Source: Amylibacter sp. IMCC11727 (GTDB taxonomy: Bacteria > Pseudomonadota > Alphaproteobacteria > Rhodobacterales > Rhodobacteraceae). Taken from it: 64,000 nucleotides of DNA. The position numbers and the translations under genes were made by a program. This document shows, piece after piece, positions 15,807 through 24,049 of this stretch (position 1 is its first letter; each line of letters starts with the position of its first letter). The stretch spans positions 1,060,001-1,124,000 of the forward strand of contig NZ_CP122960.1 of NCBI RefSeq assembly GCF_029854195.1, read 5' to 3'. Below the pieces are notes generated by a model that did no database searches, was not told the DNA's origin, and worked only from the letters and a program-made list of their open reading frames with translations.

Positions 15807-16973
15807 ATGAGCGATCAAAGCAAACGATTGCTAGTCCTGCTCGGCCTCGCTTTTGGGGCTTGTATCAGCAGTGGATTTGGGCGGTTTGCTTATGGATTGA
15901 TCCTACCGTCGATGCAGACGGATTTGGCGTGGAGCTATAGTCAGGCTGGGTGGTTGAGTACGGTAAATGCCATTGGGTATTTGGCGGGGGCAGTGGCAAC
16001 CGTGTGGCTGGTGGCGCGGTTTGCGCAAGAGCGGCTGTATGCGTGGGGGATTGTGCTGACCACAGTGACGTTGATCGCCAGTGGTCTGACGCGGGATTTT
16101 TGGTGGATGTCGTTGTGGCGGTTCGGCAGTGGGGCTTTTGCCGCCCCTGTGTTTATCGCGGTTGGGGCGTTGGCGAGCAATCTTTACGGCGCGGATCAAA
16201 AGAAAAACGCTATGGCCATTGCTTTGGCTTTTGGCGGGGGTGGGCTCGGCATGGTGATGAGCGCCTTGGCGTTTCCGCATTTCTTTGCCAGCCAAGGGGC
16301 CAGCGCGTGGCCCACCGCGTGGTTGGCGATGGGGGCTGTAAGCGTTTTGATGTTGCCCATCGGATTGTGGGCAGCGAGGCAGTTGAAAACCCCTGTGCGA
16401 CAGGCCGAAGATGCACCGCCTGAACGGCTGTTGCCGATGGGATTTTCTATGGTGGCCTATTTCAGTTTTGCCGTGGGCTATATCGTGTATTTGACGTTCC
16501 TGAGCGCGTTTTTGAAAACGCTTGGGGCGAGCCCGTGGACGGTGAGTTTGGTCTGGTCCATCGTCGGCGTTGGAACCATTGCATCGAGTTTTGTGTGGCG
16601 CGGTGTGATCGGGCGGTATCGCAGTGGGCTGCCCATGGCTGTGACGTTGGGGTGTGTGGCCGTTGGCAGCGTGTTGCCTGTTGTGTTTCCAACGATGATT
16701 GGGTTGGTGGCTTCGTCCATTTTGTTCGGGCTGTCGGTGTTTATGCCGCCCACATCCATCACCAGTTTTATCCGCCAGAACAATCCACCTGACACGTGGG
16801 GGCGGTTGATGGGGATTTACACAGTGATTTTTGCGGTGGGGCAGTGCATTGGGCCGATTGCTGCGGGTGTGATCGGCGATGCGTTTGGCAATATCGGATA
16901 TGGTTTGCTGGCCGCAGGGGCGATTTTGATGTTGGGCGCCGTGGTGGCTGGGTTTCAACGGGCGTTGGGATAG
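15807..16973 (+). CDS. MFS transporter, YbfB/YjiJ type
   Basis: 388 residues with about 12 hydrophobic segments. The N-terminus GLAFGACISSGFGRFAYGLILP and the W-x-Y-x-Q-A-G-W-L-S-T-x-N-x-x-G-Y-L-A-G segment are typical of YbfB/YjiJ MFS permeases. Substrate unknown; export of a small organic molecule is plausible. Three bases separate it from the TIGR03084 gene, so they are probably one transcript. The central loop (about residues 190-210) is charged and Pro-rich. Confidence 0.85.
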   Translation: MSDQSKRLLVLLGLAFGACISSGFGRFAYGLILPSMQTDLAWSYSQAGWLSTVNAIGYLAGAVATVWLVARFAQERLYAWGIVLTTVTLIASGLTRDFWWMSLWRFGSGAFAAPVFIAVGALASNLYGADQKKNAMAIALAFGGGGLGMVMSALAFPHFFASQGASAWPTAWLAMGAVSVLMLPIGLWAARQLKTPVRQAEDAPPERLLPMGFSMVAYFSFAVGYIVYLTFLSAFLKTLGASPWTVSLVWSIVGVGTIASSFVWRGVIGRYRSGLPMAVTLGCVAVGSVLPVVFPTMIGLVASSILFGLSVFMPPTSITSFIRQNNPPDTWGRLMGIYTVIFAVGQCIGPIAAGVIGDAFGNIGYGLLAAGAILMLGAVVAGFQRALG

Positions 16974-17053
16974 CGGCGGTCCCTTGCCATTTTAACGATT
17001 TGGGCCAATTGGTCGGCGTGGGGTTTGCCCATATATTTGAGGATGATTTACAG

Positions 17054-17662
17054 ATGAGAACAGTTGGCGCGTTGGTTTTTCCAGGTTTTGAAACCTTGGA
17101 TTATTTTGGGCCCATTGAAATGCTGGGTGGCATGGGGGAGCAGGTAAAAGTGGTGACGGTGGCAGAACGCCCCGAACCGGTTGCCAGCGTGCATGGGCAA
17201 CGGATTGTAGTGGATGCAACGATTGCGCAAAGCGATGCGTATGATGTGTTGTTGATTCCTGGCGGTGATTCTGCGTTGGAGGAATGCATATCGGATGAGA
17301 TGCTGAAGTGGATCAAAGATGTTTCGGCCAAGGCGGAGCGGGTTTTGGCCGTGTGTACGGGAACGATTATTCTGGGCATGTCGGGTGTTTTGGACGGGCG
17401 ACGTGCGACGACGAATAAGATGGATTTCACGGCAACGGTCCACCACGCACCCAAGGTGGATTGGGTTAAAGAGGCACGGTGGGTGCGCGATGGTAAGTTT
17501 TACACGTCATCTGGGGTGTCGGCGGGCATGGATATGACACTGGCCGTTTTGGCGGACCTATATGGTATGGAAGTGGCCGAAATCATGGCCATCAGTTGTG
17601 AATATGAATGGCACAAAGATGCCAATCGCGATCCTTTCGCCAAATTAGCGGGTCTGGTTTAG
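17054..17662 (+). CDS. DJ-1/PfpI (class I glutamine amidotransferase-like) protein
   Basis: 202 residues from ATG 17054. DJ-1/PfpI fold: VGALVFPGFETLDYFGPIEML at the N-terminus with the conserved Glu18-region, LLIPGGDSAL, and the nucleophile Cys in AVCTGTIILGMSGVLDGRRATTN, followed by TSSGVSAGMDMTLAVL. This resembles the isonitrile hydratase/transcription-regulator-type branch without the AraC domain. Reaction unknown. It lies 80 bases after the MFS gene on the same strand and upstream of the atp promoter region. The same frame is open much earlier, inside the MFS gene, but that part is a shadow. Confidence 0.85.
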   Translation: MRTVGALVFPGFETLDYFGPIEMLGGMGEQVKVVTVAERPEPVASVHGQRIVVDATIAQSDAYDVLLIPGGDSALEECISDEMLKWIKDVSAKAERVLAVCTGTIILGMSGVLDGRRATTNKMDFTATVHHAPKVDWVKEARWVRDGKFYTSSGVSAGMDMTLAVLADLYGMEVAEIMAISCEYEWHKDANRDPFAKLAGLV

Positions 17663-17696
17663 ACGGTTCTGCGCAGAGAATGTTGCACCAAGTTCT

Positions 17697-17724
17697 GTTT
17701 ATTCAACCAAATCGTTGAATAAAC
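17697..17724. promoter_or_regulatory. Perfect 11-bp inverted repeat upstream of the atp operon
   Basis: GTTTATTCAAC (17697-17707) and GTTGAATAAAC (17714-17724) flank the 6-base loop CAAATC. There is no T-run on either side, so it is either a weak terminator of the PfpI-like gene (stop 35 bases upstream) or an operator; it is about 175 bases before atpI. Confidence 0.6.
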
Positions 17725-17898
17725 TGATTGTCTCTGGAATCTGATAATTTTGAGGTTGTCAGTGTGTCGCAGTTTGAAATATGGCATTAAAACAGTAACT
17801 TAGCGTGCCTATAACTCGTTGACTCTGATCTAACCCCTGCTATTTTCCGCGCAACTGTCCAAAGCGGCGTTTTTGCGGCTGGAAAAGGAGGCCGACAG

Positions 17899-18210
17899 AT
17901 GACTGATGGCCCTGACCCAGATCGATTGAACGCTCTTGAGGCGAAGCTTGCAGAGAAGCGACGGGCGAATGAGCCTGGACCTGTCGAAGAGCATCACCTG
18001 AGCCAAGCGCAAGCAGGTTGGCGGATGGTTACGGAGCTGGTGGCAGGATTGCTGTTGGGTTTCGGGTTGGGATACGGATTGGACGTCGCATTTGGGACCA
18101 TGCCAGTTTTCCTGATCATTTTTACATTGCTGGGGTTTGCTGGCGGGGTTCGTGCGATGATGCGATCTGCCGAGGAAATCGCCAAAAAGAACGCGGAAAC
18201 GCACGACTGA
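17899..18210 (+). CDS. atpI: ATP synthase protein I
   Basis: 103 residues from ATG 17899, with a strong AAGGAGG ribosome site. Small membrane protein with two hydrophobic segments (about 45-65 and 68-90: ELVAGLLLGFGLGYGLD and PVFLIIFTLLGFAGG) after a charged N-terminal helix, as expected for AtpI, which aids c-ring assembly. First gene of the F0 operon atpI-B-E-F'-F; the F1 genes are elsewhere, as is usual in Rhodobacterales. The long leader (17663-17898) should contain the operon promoter. Confidence 0.93.
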   Translation: MTDGPDPDRLNALEAKLAEKRRANEPGPVEEHHLSQAQAGWRMVTELVAGLLLGFGLGYGLDVAFGTMPVFLIIFTLLGFAGGVRAMMRSAEEIAKKNAETHD

Positions 18211-18254
18211 TTAATTCGGAGCAAATGCTCCGCCCGAGATGAAGGACACGTATC

Positions 18255-19007
18255 GTGGCGACAGAAGAAGGTGGCTCAGGCCTCAACATTCACCCGATGG
18301 ACCAATTCCTGATCAAGCCGCTGTTTGGTGACAGTGGTCTGGTTGGAACATTTACAATCACAAACGTGACGCTTTGGATGGCGTTGTCTGTGGTTTGTAT
18401 TATCGTTCTGATGGTTTTGGGCACACGGGGCCGCGCGATTGTTCCATCCCGCAGTCAGTCCATTGCGGAAGTTCTGTACGGTTTCATCCACAAGATGATT
18501 GAAGATACAACAGGCAAAGACGGTTTGGCGTACTTCCCTTACATCTTTACCCTGTTCATCTTTATTCTTGTGGCGAACATCATTGGTCTGTTGCCAATGT
18601 CATTCACATCCACATCTCACATTGCGGTTACTGCAACTTTGGCGATGGCGGTGTTCTTGGCGGTGACTGCGATCGGCTTTGCCAAGAACGGTTTGGGGTT
18701 CTTGGGGATGTTCTGGGTATCCTCTGCGCCATTGGCTTTGCGTCCAATCCTCGCGCTGATCGAAATTATCTCTTACTTCGTGCGCCCTGTGAGCCACTCC
18801 ATTCGTTTGGCAGGCAACATGATGGCGGGTCACGCAGTTATCAAAGTATTCGCGGGTTTCGCGGTTGTTACATGGATTGCGCCAGCATCCATTCTGGCGA
18901 TCACAGCGATCTACGCGCTCGAAATGCTCGTTGTCTGTATTCAGGCATACGTGTTCACCATTCTGACTTGTGTGTATTTGAAAGATGCGCTGCATCCTTC
19001 CCACTAA
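18255..19007 (+). CDS. atpB: F0F1 ATP synthase subunit a
   Basis: 250 residues from a GTG start at 18255 preceded by GAAGGA-type sequence. Proton-channel subunit a in the inner membrane. The essential arginine is in the fourth helix, HSIRLAGNMMAGHAV, followed by the C-terminal helix pair ALEMLVVCIQAYVFTILTCVYLKDALHPSH, all family hallmarks. The N-terminal IHPMDQFLIKPLF is typical of alphaproteobacteria. 44 bases downstream of atpI in the operon. Confidence 0.97.
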   Translation: MATEEGGSGLNIHPMDQFLIKPLFGDSGLVGTFTITNVTLWMALSVVCIIVLMVLGTRGRAIVPSRSQSIAEVLYGFIHKMIEDTTGKDGLAYFPYIFTLFIFILVANIIGLLPMSFTSTSHIAVTATLAMAVFLAVTAIGFAKNGLGFLGMFWVSSAPLALRPILALIEIISYFVRPVSHSIRLAGNMMAGHAVIKVFAGFAVVTWIAPASILAITAIYALEMLVVCIQAYVFTILTCVYLKDALHPSH

Positions 19008-19053
19008 GTCCGAGTAATCAATCTACGTCATTAAAATCTTAAGGAGAAGCACA

Positions 19054-19296
19054 ATGGCAATCGAAGGTAACATCACAGAAATGGGTCAACTGATGGGCGC
19101 AGGCCTTGCATGTATCGGCATGGGCGGTGCGGCAATCGGTGTGGGCAACGTGGTAGGCAACTACTTGGCAGGCGCTCTGCGCAACCCATCTGCGGCTGCT
19201 GGCCAAACTGCGACGATGTTCATCGGTATCGCGTTTGCTGAAGCTTTGGGGATCTTCTCGTTCCTCGTTGCTTTGCTGCTGATGTTTGCTGTTTAA
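19054..19296 (+). CDS. atpE: F0F1 ATP synthase subunit c
   Basis: 80 residues, two membrane helices joined by the polar loop ALRNPSAAAGQ. The proton-carrying carboxylate is Glu63 in GIAFAEALGIF; the first helix carries the G-x-G-x-A-x-G packing repeats. Forms the rotating c-ring. AAGGAG ribosome site ahead of ATG 19054. No sodium-binding signature is apparent, so a proton-driven enzyme is expected. Confidence 0.97.
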   Translation: MAIEGNITEMGQLMGAGLACIGMGGAAIGVGNVVGNYLAGALRNPSAAAGQTATMFIGIAFAEALGIFSFLVALLLMFAV

Positions 19297-19366
19297 GACA
19301 AGCTGAATTGAGTGAGAGTGGGCCTGTGGCCTGCTCTCGGTTCTCTTGAATTAAACGGAGGTTGCT

Positions 19367-19915
19367 ATGGCAACTGGAAACGAATTTGTGAGCGCATGTG
19401 TCCATCCCGAAACGGGTGGTGCCTTGGGTATGCCGCAGTTGTGTTTTGATTGGTATTCCAATCAAATCTTCTGGTTGGTTGTCACTATGGTTGTGGTCTT
19501 CTTGATCATGAGCCGTATCGCTCTGCCACGGATTGCTTCGGTTTTAGCCGAGCGTCATGGCGCGATTCAAAGCGATCTGGACAAAGCTGAGGCGATGAAA
19601 GCCCAAGCTGTTGAAGCAGAAAACGCCTACAATCAAGCGTTGGTCGATGCGCGTGCCCAAGCGGCCGAGATCGTTGCCGAAGCGCGTGCTGACATTCAGA
19701 AAGATCTGGATGCCGCCATCGCGAAAGCAGACGCAGAGATTGCAGCGAAGTCTGCCGAATCCGAAGTGGCGATCAAAGAGATCCGCGACAACGCAATGTC
19801 AGCCGTCAAAGATGTGGCGAACGACACAGCGGCAGAAATCGTAAAAGCGATTATGCCAGGTGCGGCGGATGCCAAAACAGTCAAAGCGGCAGTTGCTGCA
19901 CGTTTGAAAGGATAA
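19367..19915 (+). CDS. atpF': F0F1 ATP synthase subunit b'
   Basis: 182 residues. One membrane helix at about 30-50 (QIFWLVVTMVVVFLIMSRIA) followed by the PRIASVLAERHGAIQSDLDKAE start of a long Ala/Glu/Lys coiled coil typical of the peripheral stalk. The presence of b' next to b marks the b-b' heterodimer of photosynthetic bacteria and most alphaproteobacteria. It follows atpE by 70 bases and precedes atpF by five. Confidence 0.93.
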   Translation: MATGNEFVSACVHPETGGALGMPQLCFDWYSNQIFWLVVTMVVVFLIMSRIALPRIASVLAERHGAIQSDLDKAEAMKAQAVEAENAYNQALVDARAQAAEIVAEARADIQKDLDAAIAKADAEIAAKSAESEVAIKEIRDNAMSAVKDVANDTAAEIVKAIMPGAADAKTVKAAVAARLKG

Positions 19916-19920
19916 GGGCG

Positions 19921-20481
19921 ATGAAAGTTCAATACATTCTTCCTGCGTTTGTTCTTGGTGCGACACCTGCTTTTGCGGCAAGCGGCCCATTCTTCAGCCT
20001 TGGCAACACAGACTTTGTTGTTGCCATTGCGTTTGTTCTGTTCATCGGTGTTTTGATTTATTTCAAAGTGCCTGGCATGATTGTTGGCTTGCTCGACAAG
20101 CGCGCTGAGGGGATCCAGTCCGAGTTGGACGAAGCCCGTGCATTGCGCGAAGAAGCACAGTCCATCTTGGCCACGTATGAGCGCAAGCAAAAAGAAGTGG
20201 CTGCGCAAGCAGAACAGATCGTGGCAAATGCCAAATCCGAAGCGCAAGCGGCAGCGGAACAAGCAAAAGAGGACATCAAAACCTCTATTGCGCGTCGTCT
20301 GCAAGCCGCTGAGGATCAGATCACATCTGCCCAAGCATCTGCGGTGAAAGAAGTACGCGATACGGCTGCATCCGTGGCTGTTGCTGCTGCGAGCGATGTG
20401 ATCGCCAAAGGCATGACTGCGAAAGACGCAGGTAGCCTGATCGACGCCGCAATCGCGGACGTAGGCGATAAACTGCACTGA
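19921..20481 (+). CDS. atpF: F0F1 ATP synthase subunit b
   Basis: 186 residues. The N-terminus looks like a signal-type helix (about 1-20) before a membrane helix at about 32-50 (VVAIAFVLFIGVLIYFKVP), then the VGLLDKRAEGIQSELDEARALREEAQ dimerisation helix and a long coiled coil. The peripheral stalk connects F0 to the F1 head. Last gene of the operon, followed by a terminator at 20523. Confidence 0.95.
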   Translation: MKVQYILPAFVLGATPAFAASGPFFSLGNTDFVVAIAFVLFIGVLIYFKVPGMIVGLLDKRAEGIQSELDEARALREEAQSILATYERKQKEVAAQAEQIVANAKSEAQAAAEQAKEDIKTSIARRLQAAEDQITSAQASAVKEVRDTAASVAVAAASDVIAKGMTAKDAGSLIDAAIADVGDKLH

Positions 20482-20490
20482 AACGGCAAT

Positions 20491-20515
20491 GGTGCGCACT
20501 GACTGCGCTCCCTAC
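20491..20515. repeat. Degenerate REP-like element
   Basis: GGTGCGCA...TGCGCTCC followed by CTACATG, a mismatched copy of the hairpin-plus-CTACGG unit at 5911. It lies between the atpF stop and the atp terminator. Confidence 0.45.
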
Positions 20516-20522
20516 ATGAATT

Positions 20523-20555
20523 AAACCCCGTGGCCTAAATGGCTGCGGGGTTTTT
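20523..20555 (+). terminator. Rho-independent terminator of the atp operon
   Basis: AAACCCCG (20523-20530) pairs with CGGGGTTT (20546-20553), with a partly paired 15-base loop and a TTTTTCTTT tail. Confidence 0.88.
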
Positions 20556-20562
20556 CTTTGTC

Positions 20563-20609
20563 TTGACATGACACTTTTAGGTGTTATTAATTACGACACC
20601 TTTAGGTTT
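20563..20609 (+). promoter_or_regulatory. Promoter with two ArsR-type operator half-repeats
   Basis: TTGACA (20563-20568), 16-base spacer, then TATTAA (20585-20590). The spacer contains ACACTTTTAGGTGT (20571-20584), an imperfect palindrome, and a near copy, ACACCTTTAGGTTT, follows at 20596-20609, 25 bases on. The pair covers the promoter of the ArsR-family gene at 20624, consistent with autorepression. Confidence 0.7.
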
Positions 20610-20623
20610 CATATGAGGAAAAA

Positions 20624-20959
20624 ATGACAGCCCAAATAACAGACGCAACCGCCACGTTCAAAGCTTTGGGCGATCCGACGCGACAACAAATTTTATCCCT
20701 GTTGTGCGAACGGGAGATGACCATTGCAGAGGTTGCCGATCAGTTTGAGATGTCCCGCACAGGTGTAAAAAAGCATCTGACCCTGCTGGAGAAAGGCAGG
20801 TTGATCAAGGTGCGCGAACAGGGCCGCGAAAAGGTGAATGCGTTGAACCGGGAGGGATTTTCACAATTGGAAAGCTGGCTGAAATTCTTTGATCGGTTCT
20901 GGGACAACAAACTGGCCGCTTTGAAAGCCGCCGCAGAAAAGGACTTTAACGATGAATGA
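20624..20959 (+). CDS. ArsR-family transcriptional regulator
   Basis: 111 residues. Winged helix-turn-helix: FKALGDPTRQQILSLLCEREMTIAEVADQFEMSRTGVKKHLTLLEKGRLIKVREQGREKV, the standard ArsR DNA-binding core; no metal-binding Cys pair (no C-x-C in helix 3), so not an arsenic/zinc sensor of the classic kind. The C-terminus has an FFDRFWDNKLAALK segment common in regulators paired with SRPBCC/AHSA1 proteins, one of which overlaps it by eight bases. Likely represses its own operon through the repeats at 20571-20609. Confidence 0.9.
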   Translation: MTAQITDATATFKALGDPTRQQILSLLCEREMTIAEVADQFEMSRTGVKKHLTLLEKGRLIKVREQGREKVNALNREGFSQLESWLKFFDRFWDNKLAALKAAAEKDFNDE

Positions 20960-21371
20960 GACAGCAATTGAAAAGACAGTTTTCTTGGGTGTGCCGATTG
21001 AGGCCGCATGGGGATTTCTGACAGAAGCGAAAAAGCTGGAGCAGTGGTTTTTCAAAACGGATGCGGATTTTGAGGAAGGGGCGGAGTATACGCTTTACAG
21101 TCGTGAAGAAGAGGGCGCAAAGCGGTGCTGGGGCGAGGTGCTGGAAATGTCCGCGCCCAACCGTTTGCGCCAGTCGTTCACCATCGCGCCCCTTGGTGGT
21201 GTGATGACCGAGTTGCTGTGGGAGTTGAATGCGGTTGAAGGTGGGACGCGAATTAAGCTGACCCACACAGGCATCGAGGCAGCGGGTGAGGCGGCCTTTG
21301 GCTTAATGTCTGCGCTGGATGATGGGTGGGACAAGCACTTTGCCCATATGCGCGAGGCTGTGGCTGGATAA
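20952..21371 (+). CDS. SRPBCC (AHSA1-like, START-type) protein
   Basis: 139 residues. AHSA1/CalC-type fold: KTVFLGVPIEAAWGFLTEAKKLEQWF at the N-terminus, central LRQSFTIAPLGG, and a C-terminal GWDKHFAHMREAV. Proteins of this group bind hydrophobic ligands in a cavity or assist chaperones. Its start overlaps the ArsR stop by eight bases, and the ArsR-SRPBCC pairing is a common two-gene module thought to sense or handle a small molecule. A REP-like hairpin and a terminator follow. Confidence 0.87.
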   Translation: MNETAIEKTVFLGVPIEAAWGFLTEAKKLEQWFFKTDADFEEGAEYTLYSREEEGAKRCWGEVLEMSAPNRLRQSFTIAPLGGVMTELLWELNAVEGGTRIKLTHTGIEAAGEAAFGLMSALDDGWDKHFAHMREAVAG

Positions 21372-21387
21372 GGGCAGCGAAGATAAA

Positions 21388-21411
21388 GGCGGGCTGAAGC
21401 CCGCCCTACGG
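21388..21411. repeat. REP-like hairpin followed by CTACGG
   Basis: GGCGGGC (21388-21394), loop TGAA, GCCCGCC (21399-21405), then CTACGG, matching the architecture at 5911-5937. Lies just after the SRPBCC gene. Confidence 0.6.
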
Positions 21412-21419
21412 ATGGATTG

Positions 21420-21448
21420 CCCCTGCAGCGCGCGTTGCGGGGTTTTTT
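21420..21448 (+). terminator. Probable terminator of the ArsR-SRPBCC operon
   Basis: CCCC-TGCA...TGC-GGGG stem with a small bulge and an 8-base loop, followed by TTTTTTCTTT. Confidence 0.72.
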
Positions 21449-21488
21449 CTTTGGATGTTTAGGCCAAGAAGAGTGGTTGGGATCGCAC

Positions 21489-22775
21489 TTAAACCTCGAC
21501 AATCTTCAGGGCGATTGGGGCGCTGGTGGTATCGCTGTTTTGGGCGATTGCGGCCAAAGCTTTGTCGACGTTGGACGGTTCGGTGGGGTGTGTGACGATC
21601 AAAACCGGAGCGCTGTCGCCTGTGTGGTTTTGTTGGCGCAGGCGGTCTATTGAAATGCCCGCATCACCCAGTGCTTTGGCGATGTTTGCAAGCACACCAG
21701 GTGCATCGCGCAGGCTCATGCGGATGTAATAGGCAGAGGGAGTAGTGGACTGCGCGGCGGGGGCGTTTGTGAGTTGTGCCGCTGGGATGCCAAAGGTTGG
21801 GATTGTGATGCCGCGCGCAATGTCCATCACATCGCCCATAACAGCGGAGGCAGTTGGCCCTTCGCCAGCACCTGCACCGCGTAAAACGATCTGGCCCACA
21901 TTGTCGCCTTCGACCACGACCATGTTTGTGCCGCCTTCGAGCTGACCCAGAGGGGAGTTGTATGGGACGAGGCAAGGCTGCATGGTTTGCTCCAAACCCT
22001 TGTCTGTCATTTGCGATAGGCCGAGCAGCTTGATGCGGTATCCCATGTCTTTGGCTGCGGTAATGTCGTCGATGGAAATCTCGCCAATGCCTTGCAGTTG
22101 TGCAGAGGCGAAGTCCACTTGGGTGCCATAGGCAATGGAGGACAGCAGCACCAGTTTGTGCGCGGCGTCAATTCCACCCACATCGAGATTTGGGTCTGCT
22201 TCGAGATAGCCAAGCTGGTTGGCTTCTTCGAAGATATCAGCGTAGGGCAGGCCGGAATGTTCCATGCGCGTTAGGATATAGTTGCAGGTGCCGTTCATAA
22301 CGCCCATAATCCGTTCGATCTTGTTCCCCGCGAGCCCTTCGGTGAGGGCTTTGATGATGGGGATGCCCCCTGCAACGGCTGCTTCGTAGCGCAAAGAGAT
22401 GCCCGCAGTTTCGGCAGCAGAAGCCAGTGCGTGACCGTGATGCGCAAGAAGCGCCTTGTTGGCGGTTACCACATGTTTGCCTGCGGCGATGGCCGCTTCG
22501 ACAGAGGCTTTGGCAGGGCCGTCTTCGCCGCCCATGAGTTCCACATACACATCCACATCGTCGCGTTTGGCCAGCGCAACGGGGTCGTCTTCCCATGCGT
22601 ATGTGGACAGGTCGACACCACGGTCTTTGCTGCGCGACTGAGCGCAGACGGCGGTCACTTCGATTGATGTGCCAGAGCGTGCTGTGAGCAGCGCCGCATT
22701 TTGTTGTACGATCTTAATGACACCCGCGCCAACGGTTCCAAGGCCAGCAATGCCGAGACGAAGTGATTTGGTCAT
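21489..22775 (-). CDS. hom: Homoserine dehydrogenase
   Basis: 428 residues from ATG 22775. NAD(P)-dependent reduction of aspartate semialdehyde to homoserine, the branch to threonine and methionine. N-terminal Rossmann motif LGIAGLGTVGAGVIKIV, ANKALLAHHGHALA, the catalytic domain with GGIPIIKAL and NGTCNYILTRM, LGYLEADPNLDVGGIDAAHKL (catalytic Lys/Asp region), and a C-terminal ACT domain (SYYIRMSLRDAPGVLANIAKALGDAGISI) for threonine feedback. The upstream in-frame extension is not used. Monocistronic. Confidence 0.97.
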   Translation of the reverse strand: MTKSLRLGIAGLGTVGAGVIKIVQQNAALLTARSGTSIEVTAVCAQSRSKDRGVDLSTYAWEDDPVALAKRDDVDVYVELMGGEDGPAKASVEAAIAAGKHVVTANKALLAHHGHALASAAETAGISLRYEAAVAGGIPIIKALTEGLAGNKIERIMGVMNGTCNYILTRMEHSGLPYADIFEEANQLGYLEADPNLDVGGIDAAHKLVLLSSIAYGTQVDFASAQLQGIGEISIDDITAAKDMGYRIKLLGLSQMTDKGLEQTMQPCLVPYNSPLGQLEGGTNMVVVEGDNVGQIVLRGAGAGEGPTASAVMGDVMDIARGITIPTFGIPAAQLTNAPAAQSTTPSAYYIRMSLRDAPGVLANIAKALGDAGISIDRLRQQNHTGDSAPVLIVTHPTEPSNVDKALAAIAQNSDTTSAPIALKIVEV

Positions 22776-22925
22776 GGAAAGGCCCTTTTTAATGCAGCTT
22801 GGTTTGGCCGATGTGTTAAAGGAACAGCGCGGGGCGTGCAATGTGATTGGCGCTTTAACACGCGACTTTTAACCAGAGATAAATCGCTCGGGCGGTTAGC
22901 TTCACCGCTCACAAAAAGGGATGGG

Positions 22926-23192
22926 TTAATTTCCGACCTGTTGACGCAAGCGTGCCGCCCGTGCGCGCAACGCAACGGCCCGCGCAGCCAAACGATCTGC
23001 GTCTGTTTGGTTTTCTGTGGCTTCATCCGAAACAGATTGGCCCGCAGATTCGAGTTCGGCAGTAATGGCCAAATCTGGCCATTTAGCGCCAGAGACATCA
23101 GAAGCAGCTGGGTATTCGTAATCGCTGCGGTTGTCTTGGATTGAACACGCGCTCAAGGCAAACAGGGTTATGCTGGCAAAGATCAGGCGCAT
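22926..23192 (-). CDS. Small predicted lipoprotein
   Basis: 88 residues. N-terminal signal with lipobox L-S-A-C (Cys16), so predicted to be lipidated and periplasm-facing. The mature part is short and polar with an Arg/Ala-rich helical C-terminus (DRLAARAVALRARAARLRQQ), possibly coiled coil. No family recognised; similar small lipoproteins are common in Rhodobacteraceae. Located 150 bases upstream of hom on the same strand and divergent from the TetR gene. Confidence 0.7.
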   Translation of the reverse strand: MRLIFASITLFALSACSIQDNRSDYEYPAASDVSGAKWPDLAITAELESAGQSVSDEATENQTDADRLAARAVALRARAARLRQQVGN

Positions 23193-23308
23193 TTGGCGGC
23201 TCCGCAGGGGTGTATCCCGTTAATATGGGATTGCGCGGTGTCGGGCAATGGGGTTGTAATTAAACAGGTGTTCATTTCATTTGGGACTTAGCAGCAAAGG
23301 GACGCCGC

Positions 23309-23887
23309 ATGGCACGCAAATCTGGTTCAAGTTCGCAAAAAACACGGCCCCTGGTGCGGGCGGCAGCGTTGCGCTTGTTTGCCCGCGATGGCTATGCTGC
23401 CGTCTCTATGCGCCAGATCGCGGCAGAGGTGGGTGTGCAGGCGGGGGCGCTGTATCGATATACCCCTGACAAACAAAGCCTGTTGTTCGAATTGATGCAG
23501 GTTCACATGGAAGAGTTGTTGGCGGCTTGGTCAGACGTGGCGGGTGATGGCAGTGGGCTTGAGCAGCTTGATAAGTTTGTGCGGTTTCACATCCACCATC
23601 ATTTGGATCGCGTGGACGCAGTGTTCATTTCCTATATGGAACTGCGCAATCTGACCCCAGAGAATTTCGCCGTGATCGAAGGGTTGCGTGCGGACTATGA
23701 GCGGATATTAGAGCGCATCTTGCAAGATTGCGGTGTGACGCAGGATGACGGCAAGATGACCACACTCGCGGTTCTGGCGATGCTGACGGGAGTAAACACA
23801 TGGTATCGCGACGGCGGGCGATTGGATCGTGCCGCCATCGCAGAAACCTATGTTGGAATGGTGCGCCGATTGATTAGGGCCAGTTAA
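23309..23887 (+). CDS. TetR/AcrR-family transcriptional regulator
   Basis: 192 residues. N-terminal TetR helix-turn-helix at about 13-58: LVRAAALRLFARDGYAAVSMRQIAAEVGVQAGALYRYTPDKQSLLFELM. The ligand-binding C-terminal domain contains many His/Asp residues (HIHHHLDRVDAVF), and may bind an acyl-CoA-like or metal-linked ligand, which is unproven. No operon partner on its strand; target genes are not evident, though it faces the M16 pair. Confidence 0.9.
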   Translation: MARKSGSSSQKTRPLVRAAALRLFARDGYAAVSMRQIAAEVGVQAGALYRYTPDKQSLLFELMQVHMEELLAAWSDVAGDGSGLEQLDKFVRFHIHHHLDRVDAVFISYMELRNLTPENFAVIEGLRADYERILERILQDCGVTQDDGKMTTLAVLAMLTGVNTWYRDGGRLDRAAIAETYVGMVRRLIRAS

Positions 23888-23928
23888 CACAGGGCCGGGC
23901 AAAATCCGCCGCACCCCTAAGGGTTTCG

Positions 23929-24012
23929 CGAATTTTCGCCAGACCTGTGTTATCTGCCCTTGAAATAGACCCCTATTCCTGCGGTCAGATGCCTTGTTCT
24001 GGCGAAAATTCG
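23929..24012. repeat. 15-bp perfect inverted repeat with 54-bp spacer
   Basis: CGAATTTTCGCCAGA (23929-23943) is repeated inverted at 23998-24012. It lies between the convergent TetR gene and the M16 genes. Within and around it are further matches between TTAACACAGG (23884 region) and CCTGTGTTA (23945 region). Could be a bidirectional terminator, a small MITE-like element or an RNA fold. Confidence 0.7.
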
Positions 24013-24049
24013 ACTGAAACTGGAGAGATTTCGATAGTGTTAACAGGCC

